A stretch of DNA of 64,000 bases from Gottfriedia acidiceleris (GCF_002128425.1 NZ_NESS01000003.1:62001-126000); one strand, 5' to 3'. Counted from the stretch's first letter, positions 16,507 to 27,307 are shown. Made by a program: numbers and translations. The notes: generated from the letters alone by a model not told the origin.

Positions 16507-18024
16507 TTATAATAAGATACCGTACCAAGGTTTTTGGCTTAATTCCGGAGTAAGTGAACAATGAACATGCTTTACTTGCGTGTACTCATCTAAAGCATAG
16601 CGGCCCAGTTCACGCCCAAAACCACTTTGTTTATATCCACCAAATGGTGCATCACTTCTTAACATGTGCCAATCATTAATCCAAACTGTTCCTGCTTTTA
16701 ATTCACGAGAAATTTTTAGTGCTTTATTAACATCTTTTGACCAAATACCCGCTGCTAACCCGTAAATTGTGTCATTCGCAATTTCAACTGCTTCTTCAAC
16801 CGTAGAGTAGCGAATCACACAAAGTACAGGTCCGAAAATCTCTTCTTGAGCAATTTTCATTTTATTGTCTACATCTGCGAAAATAGTAGGTTCTATGAAA
16901 TAGCCATGATCATAGCCTTCACCCGTTAATCGTTTACCTCCGCAAACTAAACGAGCACCTTCTTTAATTCCAGTCTCAACATAGGATAAAACTGTATCAA
17001 GTTGTTGCAAAGAAGCCATTGGCCCCATACCGTTTGCCATATCAAGCTGGTTCCCAATTGTAATTGAAGATGCTAAATTTGCTAAGCGCTCAACAACTTC
17101 ATCATAAATCGAATCATGTACTAAAAGGCGAGTGCCAGATTCGCAAAGTTGTCCAGAATGTAGACAGAATCCAAATAAGCTACCTGGAATTGTAATATCT
17201 AAATCAGCGTCTGGTAAAACGATCGAAGGTGACTTTCCACCTAATTCAAGTGTAACTCGTTTGACTGTTCCAGAAGCTAATTGCATAATGCGTCGTCCAA
17301 CTTCCGTTGAACCAGTAAAAGCGATTTTATCAACATCTGGATGAGTAGCTAGCACTTCGCCAACAGTAGCTCCAGGTCCAGAAACCACATTGAAAACTCC
17401 AGCCGGAATTCCAGCTTCAGTAGCTAATTCAGCTAATTTCAAAGTAGAAAGAGGTGTATTTGAAGCTGGTTTAATAACGATCGAATTCCCCATTGCTAGG
17501 GCAGGTGCAATTTTCCACATTGCTAAAAGCATTGGAAGATTCCAAGGTGTAATCGCAGCTACAACACCAATCCCTTCACGCCATACTTGATTATTGCTAG
17601 GTCCTGGAAAAGGCAGTACTGACAGAGACTCAACAAATGGATACTCAACAGTAAATTTGGCTGTCTGCTGAAGTAAATCTACTAAATATAAAATATCTAA
17701 ATTTGAAATTCGTCTTACAGTTGCTCCTGAGCTAATAGCTTCTAAGAATGCAAGTTCCTCAGAATGTTCGACAATCTTATTCCCAAAATTAACTAAGATC
17801 TGAGCTCTTTCTTGAGGTGATTTTTTAGACCATATTCCTGAATCAAAGGCTTTACGAGCAGAATCAATTGCGGCTTCAGTATCTTCCTTTCCTGCTTTAG
17901 CGACAAGAGCTATTACTTCTCCGGATGCAGGATTTTTCACACTAAACGTTTCACCACTTTTTGCTGGTGTCCATCTACCATCAATATAAAGCGGAAATTC
18001 TAATACTTTTACAGTCGTTTGCAT
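16507..18024 (-). CDS. NAD(P)-dependent aldehyde dehydrogenase
   Basis: A 505-residue ALDH with ITPWNLP, FTGSTEVGRRIM, catalytic Glu in LELGGKSPSI and nucleophilic Cys in HSGQLCESG, ending with the usual GRELGRYALDEYTQVK. It should oxidise the aldehyde made by the iron ADH to the acid. It is the first gene of cluster A, 60 bases before the ADH, with AGGAGG before its ATG. A sigma-A promoter and a cre-like box lie upstream, and a LysR gene is divergent. Confidence 0.93.
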   Translation of the reverse strand: MQTTVKVLEFPLYIDGRWTPAKSGETFSVKNPASGEVIALVAKAGKEDTEAAIDSARKAFDSGIWSKKSPQERAQILVNFGNKIVEHSEELAFLEAISSGATVRRISNLDILYLVDLLQQTAKFTVEYPFVESLSVLPFPGPSNNQVWREGIGVVAAITPWNLPMLLAMWKIAPALAMGNSIVIKPASNTPLSTLKLAELATEAGIPAGVFNVVSGPGATVGEVLATHPDVDKIAFTGSTEVGRRIMQLASGTVKRVTLELGGKSPSIVLPDADLDITIPGSLFGFCLHSGQLCESGTRLLVHDSIYDEVVERLANLASSITIGNQLDMANGMGPMASLQQLDTVLSYVETGIKEGARLVCGGKRLTGEGYDHGYFIEPTIFADVDNKMKIAQEEIFGPVLCVIRYSTVEEAVEIANDTIYGLAAGIWSKDVNKALKISRELKAGTVWINDWHMLRSDAPFGGYKQSGFGRELGRYALDEYTQVKHVHCSLTPELSQKPWYGILL

Positions 18025-18110
18025 TTAAAAACCTCCTAAAAATAGTTTTATAAATATTAGATAAATAGCATATATAGTAACACCTTTTCCTTCGAATTGG
18101 CCTTACCTCT

Positions 18111-18139
18111 TATTTAGAAAAAATAGAAACTGTTTTCAA
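18111..18139 (-). promoter_or_regulatory. putative promoter of cluster A
   Basis: On the minus strand TTGAAA (18139-18134) and TAAATA (18116-18111) are 17 bases apart, about 90 bases before the aldehyde dehydrogenase start. The -10 matches the consensus in four of six positions. Confidence 0.45.
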
Positions 18140-18142
18140 TAA

Positions 18143-18156
18143 AGAAAACGCTTGCA
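18143..18156. promoter_or_regulatory. cre-like site (CcpA)
   Basis: AGAAAACGCTTGCA matches the cre consensus WGWAARCGYTWWMA at 13 of 14 positions. It lies just upstream of the putative cluster A promoter, so catabolite control of the cluster is likely. Confidence 0.55.
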
Positions 18157-18390
18157 AATACACATGAAAATTTTTAGAATATAAAATTAGATGAAAGTTT
18201 TTTTAGAATTTTAATACAGTTTAAAAATTAAGAATTATCTGAATTAATTGTATAACGTCGCAATTACTTAGTAAAATTAAGGTTTGTAATACCTGGTTCA
18301 CAATTACTTATATCTAAAATTAACAGATTCCATTAATCTCAAAACGAATTTCCAATATAGTAATTTATATAATAAGGTGGTCATCATCCT

Positions 18391-19299
18391 ATGCACATAC
18401 AAAAACTAAAGATTCTTTCTGAAGTTGCTAAAACGGGCTCTTTTTCTATAGCTGGTAAGAATCTTCATATAAGTCAATCTGGTATTAGTCAGGATATCAA
18501 AAAAATAGAAGATGAATTAGGTATAAAAATTTTCGATCGAACTCGTTATGGGGTTGTTCAATCATATGAAGGAACGATAATTGTAAAAAAAGCAAATGAA
18601 GTGTTGTTAAAATATGAAGAAATGATTGAAGAGGCTAGAAAAATTTTAGATATACATTCTGGAATTCTAAGAGTGTCTACAATACCTGCTTTTATTTCTT
18701 ATTTAATGAAACCATTAATGGAATTTAAGAATTTATATTCAAATTTAACGATCGAAATTTTAGAAAATATAACTGAACTAACAGTTGAATCAGTTCAACA
18801 AAATAGAGCTGAAATCGGGCTTATTTGTATCTATGAAGATATTTTAAAAAATATTGAGCATTTAAAATTTGAAAGTATTGCTGAGGGAACATTAAAGGTT
18901 TATGTAAGTAGTGATTCTCCTTTCGCTAAAAAGAAAAAAATAACACCAGAGGAAATCATTCAGCAGACTGTAGTCCTATATAATGGAGATTATATTAAAT
19001 GGTTTATTAATAATTTTCAAAGTACTTTTGGAAAATTGAATATTTTATTGACATCAAATCAAACGGAAGAATTATCACGTTTAATCTCAAATGGGATAGC
19101 AATTTGTTTTGCCCCAGATTTTGCTACTAAAAGTAACCCTTATGTTATGGAAGGTAAAATCGTTGAAATTGATATTATCAATTATGAACCCATTAATGTA
19201 TCGCTTGGCATTATTCAATCGAAGAATAGAACTCTTACAAAAATTGAGGAACACTTAACTCGGTTTATTAAGTCTGAATTACAATATTATATAAATTAA
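18391..19299 (+). CDS. LysR-family regulator of cluster A
   Basis: A 302-residue LysR protein: winged helix at residues 1-60 (FSIAGKNLHISQSGISQDIKKIEDELG) and a substrate-binding-like effector domain. It is divergent from the aldehyde dehydrogenase gene across 366 bases, the standard arrangement for a LysR activator of the adjacent catabolic operon. It resembles the LysR of cluster B (58861) in length and in the SYLMKPLMEFKNLY / SYLIFDKLLSFKKKF segment. Its inducer may be a fatty alcohol, acid or sulfate ester. Confidence 0.9.
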   Translation: MHIQKLKILSEVAKTGSFSIAGKNLHISQSGISQDIKKIEDELGIKIFDRTRYGVVQSYEGTIIVKKANEVLLKYEEMIEEARKILDIHSGILRVSTIPAFISYLMKPLMEFKNLYSNLTIEILENITELTVESVQQNRAEIGLICIYEDILKNIEHLKFESIAEGTLKVYVSSDSPFAKKKKITPEEIIQQTVVLYNGDYIKWFINNFQSTFGKLNILLTSNQTEELSRLISNGIAICFAPDFATKSNPYVMEGKIVEIDIINYEPINVSLGIIQSKNRTLTKIEEHLTRFIKSELQYYIN

Positions 19300-19361
19300 G
19301 ATTCGACCTAATATTCTTACTATAAATAGTTAATTCACAACCATATTGCAAATAAAATGAA

Positions 19362-19405
19362 AAGATGTCTCAAATGAAACTAATCATTTTAGACATCTTC
19401 TTTTT
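19362..19405. terminator. bidirectional terminator between lysR and protease
   Basis: AAGATGTCT-AAATGA pairs with TCATTT-AGACATCTT around a short loop. T runs lie on both strands, so it serves the LysR gene and the protease gene, which converge here. Confidence 0.8.
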
Positions 19406-19422
19406 AATTACTTTGAACTACT

Positions 19423-22400
19423 TTACTTAACTTTTATTGTTCGTTTTACAGAATGACTCTTATTTCCGGCTTGATCCATTGCGTATAGAGTAATAGTTTT
19501 TGTACCTTTACTTTGCTTTGGTAATTTCATTTCAAAAATACCTTTACTTGATACTTTTGCTTTTGCAACAGTTTTATTCCCTATTGTTACAACAATTGTT
19601 GAATATGCCTCTGCTTTACCTTTAATTTTCCCACTATATTTGGAACTTACACTCAAGCTTAAAATCACTGGTGTATTTGGAGCAGTACGGTCTAACACCT
19701 TTGTTTTAGATGCAGCGCTCTGATTTCCTGCACGATCTTTGGCATAAACTGTTAGTATTGTGCCTGCTTTTTGTTTACTTACCTTAATACGGTATGCTCC
19801 CTTTGCATCTGCTTTTCCAGATGCAATTATCTTGTTTTGATTTTTAACAATAATAGATGCGTTTGCTTCGCTCGTACCAGATATTGATGTATCGTTGTTA
19901 TCAATCTGATTAATCCTTGGAGCATTAGGTGCTGTTCGGTCTAATACCGTCACTTTTGACGTAGCACTTTTATTTCCCGCTTGATCTTTTGCAAATACGG
20001 TTAATACTGTACCAGCTTTTTGTTTACTTATTTTAATTCGATATGCCCCTTTTGAATCTGCTTTTCCTGTTGCTAGTACTTTATTTTGTACGCAAATCGT
20101 AATCGATGCGTTCGCTTCGGTACTACCTGATATTGAGGTATCATTGTCATCAACTCGATAGATCTTTGGTGCATTTGGGGCAGTACGATCTAGTACGATT
20201 ACTGATTTACTTTGTAAACCTTGGACATATATTGTTAAAACTGTTCCTGCTTTTTGTGGGCTAATCTTTATGGCAAATTTACCATCAGCATTTGTTTTTC
20301 CAGTTCCTACTACAAGCTCTTTATTTTTCACCATAATATTTGCATTGGCTAGCGTAGTTCCTGAAATACTTGTGTCATTGTCATCAATTGTATTGATTGT
20401 TGATACAGGTGGTTCTTCATAATTTTGCCTTAATACTGTCAGATAAAATTCTCTCGTCGTGCTCGCATTTCCTTTCATAATAGTTGCAGTTAACGTAACA
20501 GGACGATTACCAAGCTCAAATTTAGGTCTTGTTACTGTTCCATCATTTTTAATAATCGAAGGATTACTTGAAGACCAACTAATTGTTGTGTCATTTGTCC
20601 CTTTTGTTGGTAAATTCAAGTTAAATGTTACAGCATTTTGGTCCATGTTATTTTGCTTAATCAAATTCCAAACAACCGATGATTTCGCTGCCAAAACAGC
20701 TGGTTCATCAGAAGTATCTTTACTTCGAACAAAGAAATAATATTCTTTTGCTAGACGAGCATTACCTAATTTGAAATAAGCTACTACTCTTATATACTGA
20801 TTTAGCTCAGGTCTAGTCACTTTTCCATCATTCGCAATTATTTCTGGATTATCAGATTCCCAATTGATGCCTACTCCATTGTTTCCAAAGCTTGTAGGGA
20901 ATGACAAGTCTTTTGTGACGTCTAGGTCTGATTTGTTTTCACCAAGCAGTGACTCGATAGTAAGAGACTGATAAGCTCGTAGAACAATTGTTTTTTCTTT
21001 ATTTTCACTATCTTTTAATATTGTTAAATTAAACGTTTTATAGAGTGTTTTACTATTTCTAGTGATTTTTGCTACCAACTCTACATGGGCATCCGCTTCA
21101 TCAAAAAGTGGTGTATAGACTCTACCTTGATTGGTAAGATGCTTTTGATCGTCAGAAGTCCAAGTTATTAGTGACCCATTTGTTCCTCTTGTTGGTAAAG
21201 ATAAAGTTTGTGTTACATCACTTTGAGTAGTATTTCCTGACCTAATTGCATTCCAAGTTATAGATGATGAATCTTCAGCAACGGCTAATGAGTCATCTGG
21301 ATTTTTAGCTTTTACTGTTACTGTAAACGTCTTAACAGCAGTAGCACCGCCTACAGTTGCTGTAGCTGTAAGTGTGATATTAGTATTTTTATCTGCTCGA
21401 TATACCTTCCCATCGTTTGTGATGATGTTTGGATCACTGCTTTCCCAGCTAATTTCTGCTTGATTAGTTTTATCAAAGAAAGGTAGCACTAAATTAGACA
21501 ACACATTCGTTTGCTCTACGTTATTACCTTTTATCTTGTCCCAATTCAACTGTTCCGCTGCTTTTGTTGCTAGAGGTTGATCAGCGGCTTCTGCAGCACC
21601 AAGGCGATAGACTACCACATTGAAAACTAATGGATGGTTCCCTGCAAATGGGTGACTAGGGTTCTTACCAATTGTACTTCCACCATCTATTTCAAAAAAA
21701 TTTGCTCCTAGTTTTAACTCACCCGTTGGCATACTAAATGATTTTACACCAGGCTCATTGTTATATCCTTCTGGAATATTTCCTCCAGTTTCTTCGTTAA
21801 AGCCATCGTCATATGGAACACTTCTCCATTTTGAGGTTGGGTCGAATAAATTTTTATAGAAGTTATCTTCTCCCGCTACTCTTCGATTCCAATCAACCCA
21901 TTCAGCGTAAAAATTCATTCCAACCGCAGTTATCGATCCTTTTACGTCATAAGTTGAATCATAAGTAAAGAATGTTGCAGTACCTGTTGAATCAATAATC
22001 GCGTTATCAAATTTCACTTTTGGTATATACGAGTTTTTAATGATAGGTACTTTGATTGTCGTCTCGTGACCTAAATAATCAATCATCGTTACCGGGAACG
22101 TACTTTCACCTTCTGGTATACTACCTGGATCATCATATCCAACAGGATTATTGAAGGCATATACATCACCTAATGGCAAATCCCACTCTGGTATAGCATT
22201 AGGGTAATAAGATGTTGCTGCTTTTCTTTGTTGATTTCCTACTAATAAAATTGGCGCTAAATCTGGATCCGCTGACCATGTTTTATTGTTACCATAAGGT
22301 GTTACAAGATAACCTTCGACCCATGGATCGTAACTTTCTACATGGTAAGTCTTATTGTATTGAAGTTTTATTTCTGAATTTCTACTTGCATCTTTGTATG

Positions 22401-25400
22401 GTACTACATTAATTGGTAGCTCAGTGTTTGTACCATCGTTATTAATGATTACTTTATCTGCTGTAACACTTACATTAAATGTAGTTTTACTTGCATTTCC
22501 CATATAATCGGTAGTGGTCAATTCGATGGAGTGATCACCTTTTGCTAACACAACTGGATATCGGAACGTTTGTTCAGATCTATCTAAAGTTGTTATACTT
22601 CCCATTGATTTTTTAATTCCACCATCAACGTCAACTTCTACTTTATAGCCTCTTGAATTTGCTATTTCATCTTTCACTGTCGTATTTAACATTAGAGAAA
22701 CAGGATCTCCGCTCTTTTCTACAAAAGCTTTCATTTTATCCGCATTCACTGAAATAGTTGGTGCCACAGTATCTACGTATGTCTCAATGCCAATTGCTGG
22801 AATTTCTGCATCATTCCATTTTTCTCCCTCAGCTAAACATACATACTTCACAACATACTCTCCTGCAGGTAAATCTTTTGGAACGGTATATTGTCCTCTA
22901 ATCGAATACTCACTGTATTCTCCATATGCTGGTTTTTCCGTCATCACTTGATTTAGATCAAGATCGATAGGCTCTCCAACAATCGTATTATTATCGTAAT
23001 AATCTTTTAAAAGGACCGCCTGGATTTTTTTCACAGCACCTGTACGTCCAACTGCTTTAAAATTCAAACTAAAATTGTCACTAGGCTTTACGTTAGCAGT
23101 CCAGTACATACTTGGAACGTTATCCCCTAAAGTAGCTGAATACATATCAATCCAAACATGATTACTCGTTTTATTAACGATAACGGTATGATATTCACCA
23201 AAATTTCCAACCTTATCAATAGGCGCAATAGTGATAATATTTAGTCCTTCATTTAATCCAGGTACTTTTAATTCATATGTGCCATCTGCATTATATTTAA
23301 CATCTGATTTATAAGTAGTAAATGGCTCGCTTCCATTAACGGCTAAATATACACTACCATCAACATCACCAGCATCTCCATCATCCATCGTCCAGCGCAC
23401 AGTATAACTATCTGTATTCGTCACTTCCGGATGTGTTTTTTCATCATAATCAGCTGATCTTAATAAATTTAATTTCGGTGCTGAAGTATCCTTATACATA
23501 GGAATATAAACTGTCGGTTGCGGTTTTGCATTAGGTGCATCCGCTGTTGCTGTAACCGCAAAATAATACTGTCCATCAGGAACAGGTAGTCCTTGATTAT
23601 ATGCATACCAAACCCAGTTTTGTGAAATCTGAGAAGGTAAACCTCCTGAATATGGATCATTTTTGACATTCCAATCTTCATCTGCCAAATGAGTCACAAG
23701 ATTATGCTCTTTATCGACAACATCAATTTTCAAGTTACGTGCACTTCGGAGTAAAGCAAGCGCTGGTACTGGGAAGAATTCAGGACCAAAAGCATAAAAC
23801 TTGTCACCTAGAGCGATTTGAGCTGGTGTAGTTGGTTTACCGAATAACTGTTCATATCCAAAATAGAAAGGACCTGTTTGAACTGCTAATTGTGTACCAA
23901 ATCCTGACTGTGTCCATACATCTGTTGTATCTGATGTATCGATGACTTTTGGTTCATCCCATTTCCCATAAAAACCATTATATGGAACGTTTAATGTCGG
24001 GTTATTTGAATCTGTCGGCGTTAAATAAATATAGCCCTCAACAAATGTGTTTTTTACTGTAGCATCTGTTAAAGATAAATTAACATTTACTCGCTTAGTT
24101 GAATTTGCTGGAATTGTTATTTCCTTTATATCAAATGATAAGTTTGCATCTTCTAAATATCGGCTACGAATGTTATCCGAATTTGTCTTAAGTTTGTCTT
24201 TTAAAACATCCGTCATGACATTTCCATTTAATTTGTAAGTTACAGGTTTATTTGAAAGATTTGAAGCAGTTAGTGTAAATGTTGTATCTTTACCTATTTC
24301 TTTCAAACTAATACTGCCTGTACCAGTTGGACCCGTAACAACCACAGGAGTTTTCACAGCAAGATCTGGGCGAATCATTCCTGCACCTTGTCTTCTAGGT
24401 TGATATTCAGTCATATAGTCACTACGGTCAATTGGATTATTACCATTGACATAATCTCTTTTTGCTGGAATCGATGTATTCATAATTACATTCTTCGTTA
24501 ATCCCGCAAAAGCTCTTGTACCCGGTTTAAATCCTTTATCAATTAAAGCTTGCATGACATCAGCAACTGCACCTGCTACATATGGAGCCGCCATAGAAGT
24601 TCCATCTTCGCTTTCATAAGCATTGTGTTTATTCGTATCAGCAGTTCTAACTGATGATACAATTGCATGACCGGGAGCCATTACTTCTGGTTTTAATAAT
24701 AAATCACTAGCTGTCCCCCAAGATGTGAAATCCGTTGGTTGTCCAGGGTTCGATTCAGCGAATGCAGAGCTTACTTTCTCATCATTTATTTTAAACTTGA
24801 TTGACTTCTGAGTTGTTGCATCTAGTGGTCCGATAACTGGTCCACCTCCACATGTGCTAAGTGGACCAATAACAGGTCCATCACCGCCACCACATGAAAG
24901 TATATCGTCTAATGCCTTTCCATCTTCATAACTAATAAATGAAAATGGAATTGATCCAAATCCTTGAGGATCTGGAGCTGGTTGATTAGAACTTCCGTTA
25001 TAAACGATTACTCCAACAGCACCTTTTTGTTTCGCATTTGCTACCTTCTCTGCAAAACTCAGTGTTCCACGCTTAATCAATACGACCTTACCAGTCACAT
25101 CTAAACCATCGTAATCTGAAGGTAAACCAACACGTTCATTTCCACTACTGTCTTTTCCTAGCGAAACTAAAGAATACTCTTTGTTTTTGTCTGCTGGCCA
25201 ATTCCAGTCATCAAGACCTTCCCCAGAAATATCATGATCAACTTCGTCAGTATGAAATTTATACGTATGTTTCGATACAATATTATTTGCAGCTGCAACT
25301 GTAAATGAATCTGGATAAACACCTGGATTTCCAATTTTATTTAAATCAGGAGTTTGTCCTACTTTTATTGTTTCACCTAGACCACCAGATCGATCTGAAT

Positions 25401-26640
25401 ATGCATTAGATGCATTTCCAGCTGCAACAACGACAACATGTCCCTCATCTGTTGCATTTCGAATCGCAATTCCTAATGGATCGTTAGGGTCTCTTGTATC
25501 GAAAGAAGAAGATGAGCCTAAACTCATATTAATTACATCTGCTCCTAATGCAGAAGCATGGTCGATCCCTTTTATAATATCTTCTGTTAATGCACCAGCT
25601 TGATGGTCAGAGAACACTTTTTCAGCAATAATTTGTGCTTCTGGCGCAACACCTTGAATAACAGGGCCAGATCCAGCTGCAATTCCTGCCACGTGTACAC
25701 CATGTGAGCTTGTTGCATTATTTGGATTTTCCACTCGTGGGATGATATCATCATTTTGATCAGCCCAATTGTAGCCGTCTACTACTTTTAGAGAAGTTGT
25801 ACCATCTGGACGTTTATATTTCCCCTTTTTAATTCTTGCTTTACTCATATCTTTCGGATTTGGGAATGCTTCATGCGTATAGTCAACACCTGTATCCACT
25901 ACTGCGATGATCATCCCTTCTCCTTTATAACCAATCGGTTTTCCTAAAGAAGAACCATTCCAAAGATTTTTAATTCCTGTCAAATCATGCTGTTGATTTA
26001 CAGCTGGTGTAAATGTTTGTTGTAATGTAACAGATTTTACATCTGGTAATGATTTAATGTAATCAATATCTTCAAATTTTATATTATCAATACTAAAACC
26101 TTTAAATATATTTTCAAATTCGTGCTTAAACTCTAGTTTATTACTACTCTTCATTTTACTATTAGATAATTCGCTCATGATTTTGTTTTTTGTCGTTTTA
26201 ATGTCTTCTTGAACACTAATTGCAGCATTGCTCACAGACATTTTATTAACTCCAACATTCTCTGCTGCTGTCAACTCCGAAACGGTTTGACCTTTAAGCT
26301 GGACAATGACCGAAACCTTCTCATCTGGCTTATGAGCTTCCATATTCGACAATTTCGCCATATCTGCTAGTTTCTTTTTCTTATCCCTTTCAATAGCAGC
26401 CTCAATGCTTTTTTTCCCCTTCTCATTCAAGGCATCTAGATCTTTTTGAGACAAATTAGCTGAATTTAAGCTCCCTTTACCATTCGTCACAAATATTCCT
26501 GATTTCGGTTCAGATTCTTTTGCTGTGAATGGATTTTTATGGCTGTTTTCTTCAGCAAATACAAAATTCATGTTTGACATGACAAGCCCAAAGACCGCCA
26601 TATACGACATTTTTTTCAACAACTTTTTTCTATACTTCAT
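19423..26640 (-). CDS. giant secreted S8 serine protease with PA, Fn3-like and Ig-like repeats
   Basis: A 2405-residue Vpr/lactocepin-like subtilase. It has a signal peptide (1-29) and an I9-type propeptide (about 105-210). The catalytic triad is Asp249 (VVDTGVD), His313 (SSHGVHVAG) and Ser682 (DGTSMAAP), with oxyanion Asn409. A protease-associated domain (about 500-620) is inserted between His and Ser. Fn3-like and Ig-type domains follow to about 1690, then four atrophied Ig repeats (LPTKGTNDTTISWSSSNPSII type, 1695-2065) and four Ig repeats of about 85 residues (DNDTSISGxxxANASI, KAGTxLTVFAKDQAGN, 2075-2405). It has no LPXTG or SLH anchor. It probably digests extracellular protein. A Cys-Gly duplication lies at 583-606. 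Confidence 0.93.
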   Translation of the reverse strand: MKYRKKLLKKMSYMAVFGLVMSNMNFVFAEENSHKNPFTAKESEPKSGIFVTNGKGSLNSANLSQKDLDALNEKGKKSIEAAIERDKKKKLADMAKLSNMEAHKPDEKVSVIVQLKGQTVSELTAAENVGVNKMSVSNAAISVQEDIKTTKNKIMSELSNSKMKSSNKLEFKHEFENIFKGFSIDNIKFEDIDYIKSLPDVKSVTLQQTFTPAVNQQHDLTGIKNLWNGSSLGKPIGYKGEGMIIAVVDTGVDYTHEAFPNPKDMSKARIKKGKYKRPDGTTSLKVVDGYNWADQNDDIIPRVENPNNATSSHGVHVAGIAAGSGPVIQGVAPEAQIIAEKVFSDHQAGALTEDIIKGIDHASALGADVINMSLGSSSSFDTRDPNDPLGIAIRNATDEGHVVVVAAGNASNAYSDRSGGLGETIKVGQTPDLNKIGNPGVYPDSFTVAAANNIVSKHTYKFHTDEVDHDISGEGLDDWNWPADKNKEYSLVSLGKDSSGNERVGLPSDYDGLDVTGKVVLIKRGTLSFAEKVANAKQKGAVGVIVYNGSSNQPAPDPQGFGSIPFSFISYEDGKALDDILSCGGGDGPVIGPLSTCGGGPVIGPLDATTQKSIKFKINDEKVSSAFAESNPGQPTDFTSWGTASDLLLKPEVMAPGHAIVSSVRTADTNKHNAYESEDGTSMAAPYVAGAVADVMQALIDKGFKPGTRAFAGLTKNVIMNTSIPAKRDYVNGNNPIDRSDYMTEYQPRRQGAGMIRPDLAVKTPVVVTGPTGTGSISLKEIGKDTTFTLTASNLSNKPVTYKLNGNVMTDVLKDKLKTNSDNIRSRYLEDANLSFDIKEITIPANSTKRVNVNLSLTDATVKNTFVEGYIYLTPTDSNNPTLNVPYNGFYGKWDEPKVIDTSDTTDVWTQSGFGTQLAVQTGPFYFGYEQLFGKPTTPAQIALGDKFYAFGPEFFPVPALALLRSARNLKIDVVDKEHNLVTHLADEDWNVKNDPYSGGLPSQISQNWVWYAYNQGLPVPDGQYYFAVTATADAPNAKPQPTVYIPMYKDTSAPKLNLLRSADYDEKTHPEVTNTDSYTVRWTMDDGDAGDVDGSVYLAVNGSEPFTTYKSDVKYNADGTYELKVPGLNEGLNIITIAPIDKVGNFGEYHTVIVNKTSNHVWIDMYSATLGDNVPSMYWTANVKPSDNFSLNFKAVGRTGAVKKIQAVLLKDYYDNNTIVGEPIDLDLNQVMTEKPAYGEYSEYSIRGQYTVPKDLPAGEYVVKYVCLAEGEKWNDAEIPAIGIETYVDTVAPTISVNADKMKAFVEKSGDPVSLMLNTTVKDEIANSRGYKVEVDVDGGIKKSMGSITTLDRSEQTFRYPVVLAKGDHSIELTTTDYMGNASKTTFNVSVTADKVIINNDGTNTELPINVVPYKDASRNSEIKLQYNKTYHVESYDPWVEGYLVTPYGNNKTWSADPDLAPILLVGNQQRKAATSYYPNAIPEWDLPLGDVYAFNNPVGYDDPGSIPEGESTFPVTMIDYLGHETTIKVPIIKNSYIPKVKFDNAIIDSTGTATFFTYDSTYDVKGSITAVGMNFYAEWVDWNRRVAGEDNFYKNLFDPTSKWRSVPYDDGFNEETGGNIPEGYNNEPGVKSFSMPTGELKLGANFFEIDGGSTIGKNPSHPFAGNHPLVFNVVVYRLGAAEAADQPLATKAAEQLNWDKIKGNNVEQTNVLSNLVLPFFDKTNQAEISWESSDPNIITNDGKVYRADKNTNITLTATATVGGATAVKTFTVTVKAKNPDDSLAVAEDSSSITWNAIRSGNTTQSDVTQTLSLPTRGTNGSLITWTSDDQKHLTNQGRVYTPLFDEADAHVELVAKITRNSKTLYKTFNLTILKDSENKEKTIVLRAYQSLTIESLLGENKSDLDVTKDLSFPTSFGNNGVGINWESDNPEIIANDGKVTRPELNQYIRVVAYFKLGNARLAKEYYFFVRSKDTSDEPAVLAAKSSVVWNLIKQNNMDQNAVTFNLNLPTKGTNDTTISWSSSNPSIIKNDGTVTRPKFELGNRPVTLTATIMKGNASTTREFYLTVLRQNYEEPPVSTINTIDDNDTSISGTTLANANIMVKNKELVVGTGKTNADGKFAIKISPQKAGTVLTIYVQGLQSKSVIVLDRTAPNAPKIYRVDDNDTSISGSTEANASITICVQNKVLATGKADSKGAYRIKISKQKAGTVLTVFAKDQAGNKSATSKVTVLDRTAPNAPRINQIDNNDTSISGTSEANASIIVKNQNKIIASGKADAKGAYRIKVSKQKAGTILTVYAKDRAGNQSAASKTKVLDRTAPNTPVILSLSVSSKYSGKIKGKAEAYSTIVVTIGNKTVAKAKVSSKGIFEMKLPKQSKGTKTITLYAMDQAGNKSHSVKRTIKVK

Positions 26641-26985
26641 ATTTCCTCCCCCGTTGAATGAACAATCTATTAGTGAAGTTCACTTGCTCATTCGAAAACA
26701 AAGTCACAAGTCTTATTATTAAGAATTTTCAAATAATTTAACTTGTCGTTTTCATTGTACTTAGGCCAATATTTACTGTAAATTGGGGTTAATTTTTGAT
26801 TGATTAAGTAGATTATTATAAGAGGAGTCCCACAAACATACTTTTCCTCATTCAGATTTTGTAGTAAATTGTGGAAAATCAAAAGAAAATGCAGAATCAT
26901 CGAAGTAAATAGAACATGAATTAAAAAATTTCTATTTTAAACTTGGGGGAATTCGCTAAATAAGATAGTCCAAAATCATATGTCA
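26641..26985. other. intergenic region upstream of the protease
   Basis: The protease has a clear Shine-Dalgarno (GGGGGAGG on the minus strand). Beyond it I see only AT-rich DNA. The short open frames here have no Shine-Dalgarno or recognisable motif. Confidence 0.5.
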
Positions 26986-26989
26986 ATTT

Positions 26990-27216
26990 ACGATCATAAT
27001 AAACTATTTTAGAATAGATTCGAATTTTGGAGTTTATATAGATCAGATATGTAAAAATGGCAGTATAACCTGTCCCAAATAAATCTCCAGCGATAATAAA
27101 TACAAAATAATTGTGAAACTGTAATTGTTTCATTTAAGAAATGTGCGGAGAACACAAGACCAAAAAACGGAACAATGTTATTAAATATAGCTATTTGTAT
27201 CGCTTCTACCGAATCT
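26990..27216 (-). pseudogene. EamA/DMT transporter C-terminal relic
   Basis: Minus-strand translation gives VEAIQIAIFNNIVPFFGLV then SAHFLNETITVSQLF, the typical C-terminal helix 9-10 region of EamA drug/metabolite transporters (compare NLVPVFG-LLA-LFLGE). A one-base shift then leads into VFIIAGDLFGTGYT. The start and most of the protein are missing. It is a decayed fragment and cannot function. Confidence 0.55.
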
Positions 27217-27270
27217 GAAATTTATGGGAATAATAAACTCTATCATCAATTGAAAAAAGAACTTAGAATT

Positions 27271-27307
27271 AAAAAAAACATAGGAAGATTTTAGTCTTCC
27301 TATGTTT
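27271..27307 (-). terminator. terminator of small basic protein gene
   Basis: AAACATAGGAAGA pairs perfectly with TCTTCCTATGTTT across a 6-base loop, followed by T8 on the minus strand. Confidence 0.85.

Noticed and set aside
26688-27133. Two 70-codon minus-strand frames
   Set aside because: The first has no site or motif. The second reads partly through the EamA relic in a shifted frame.
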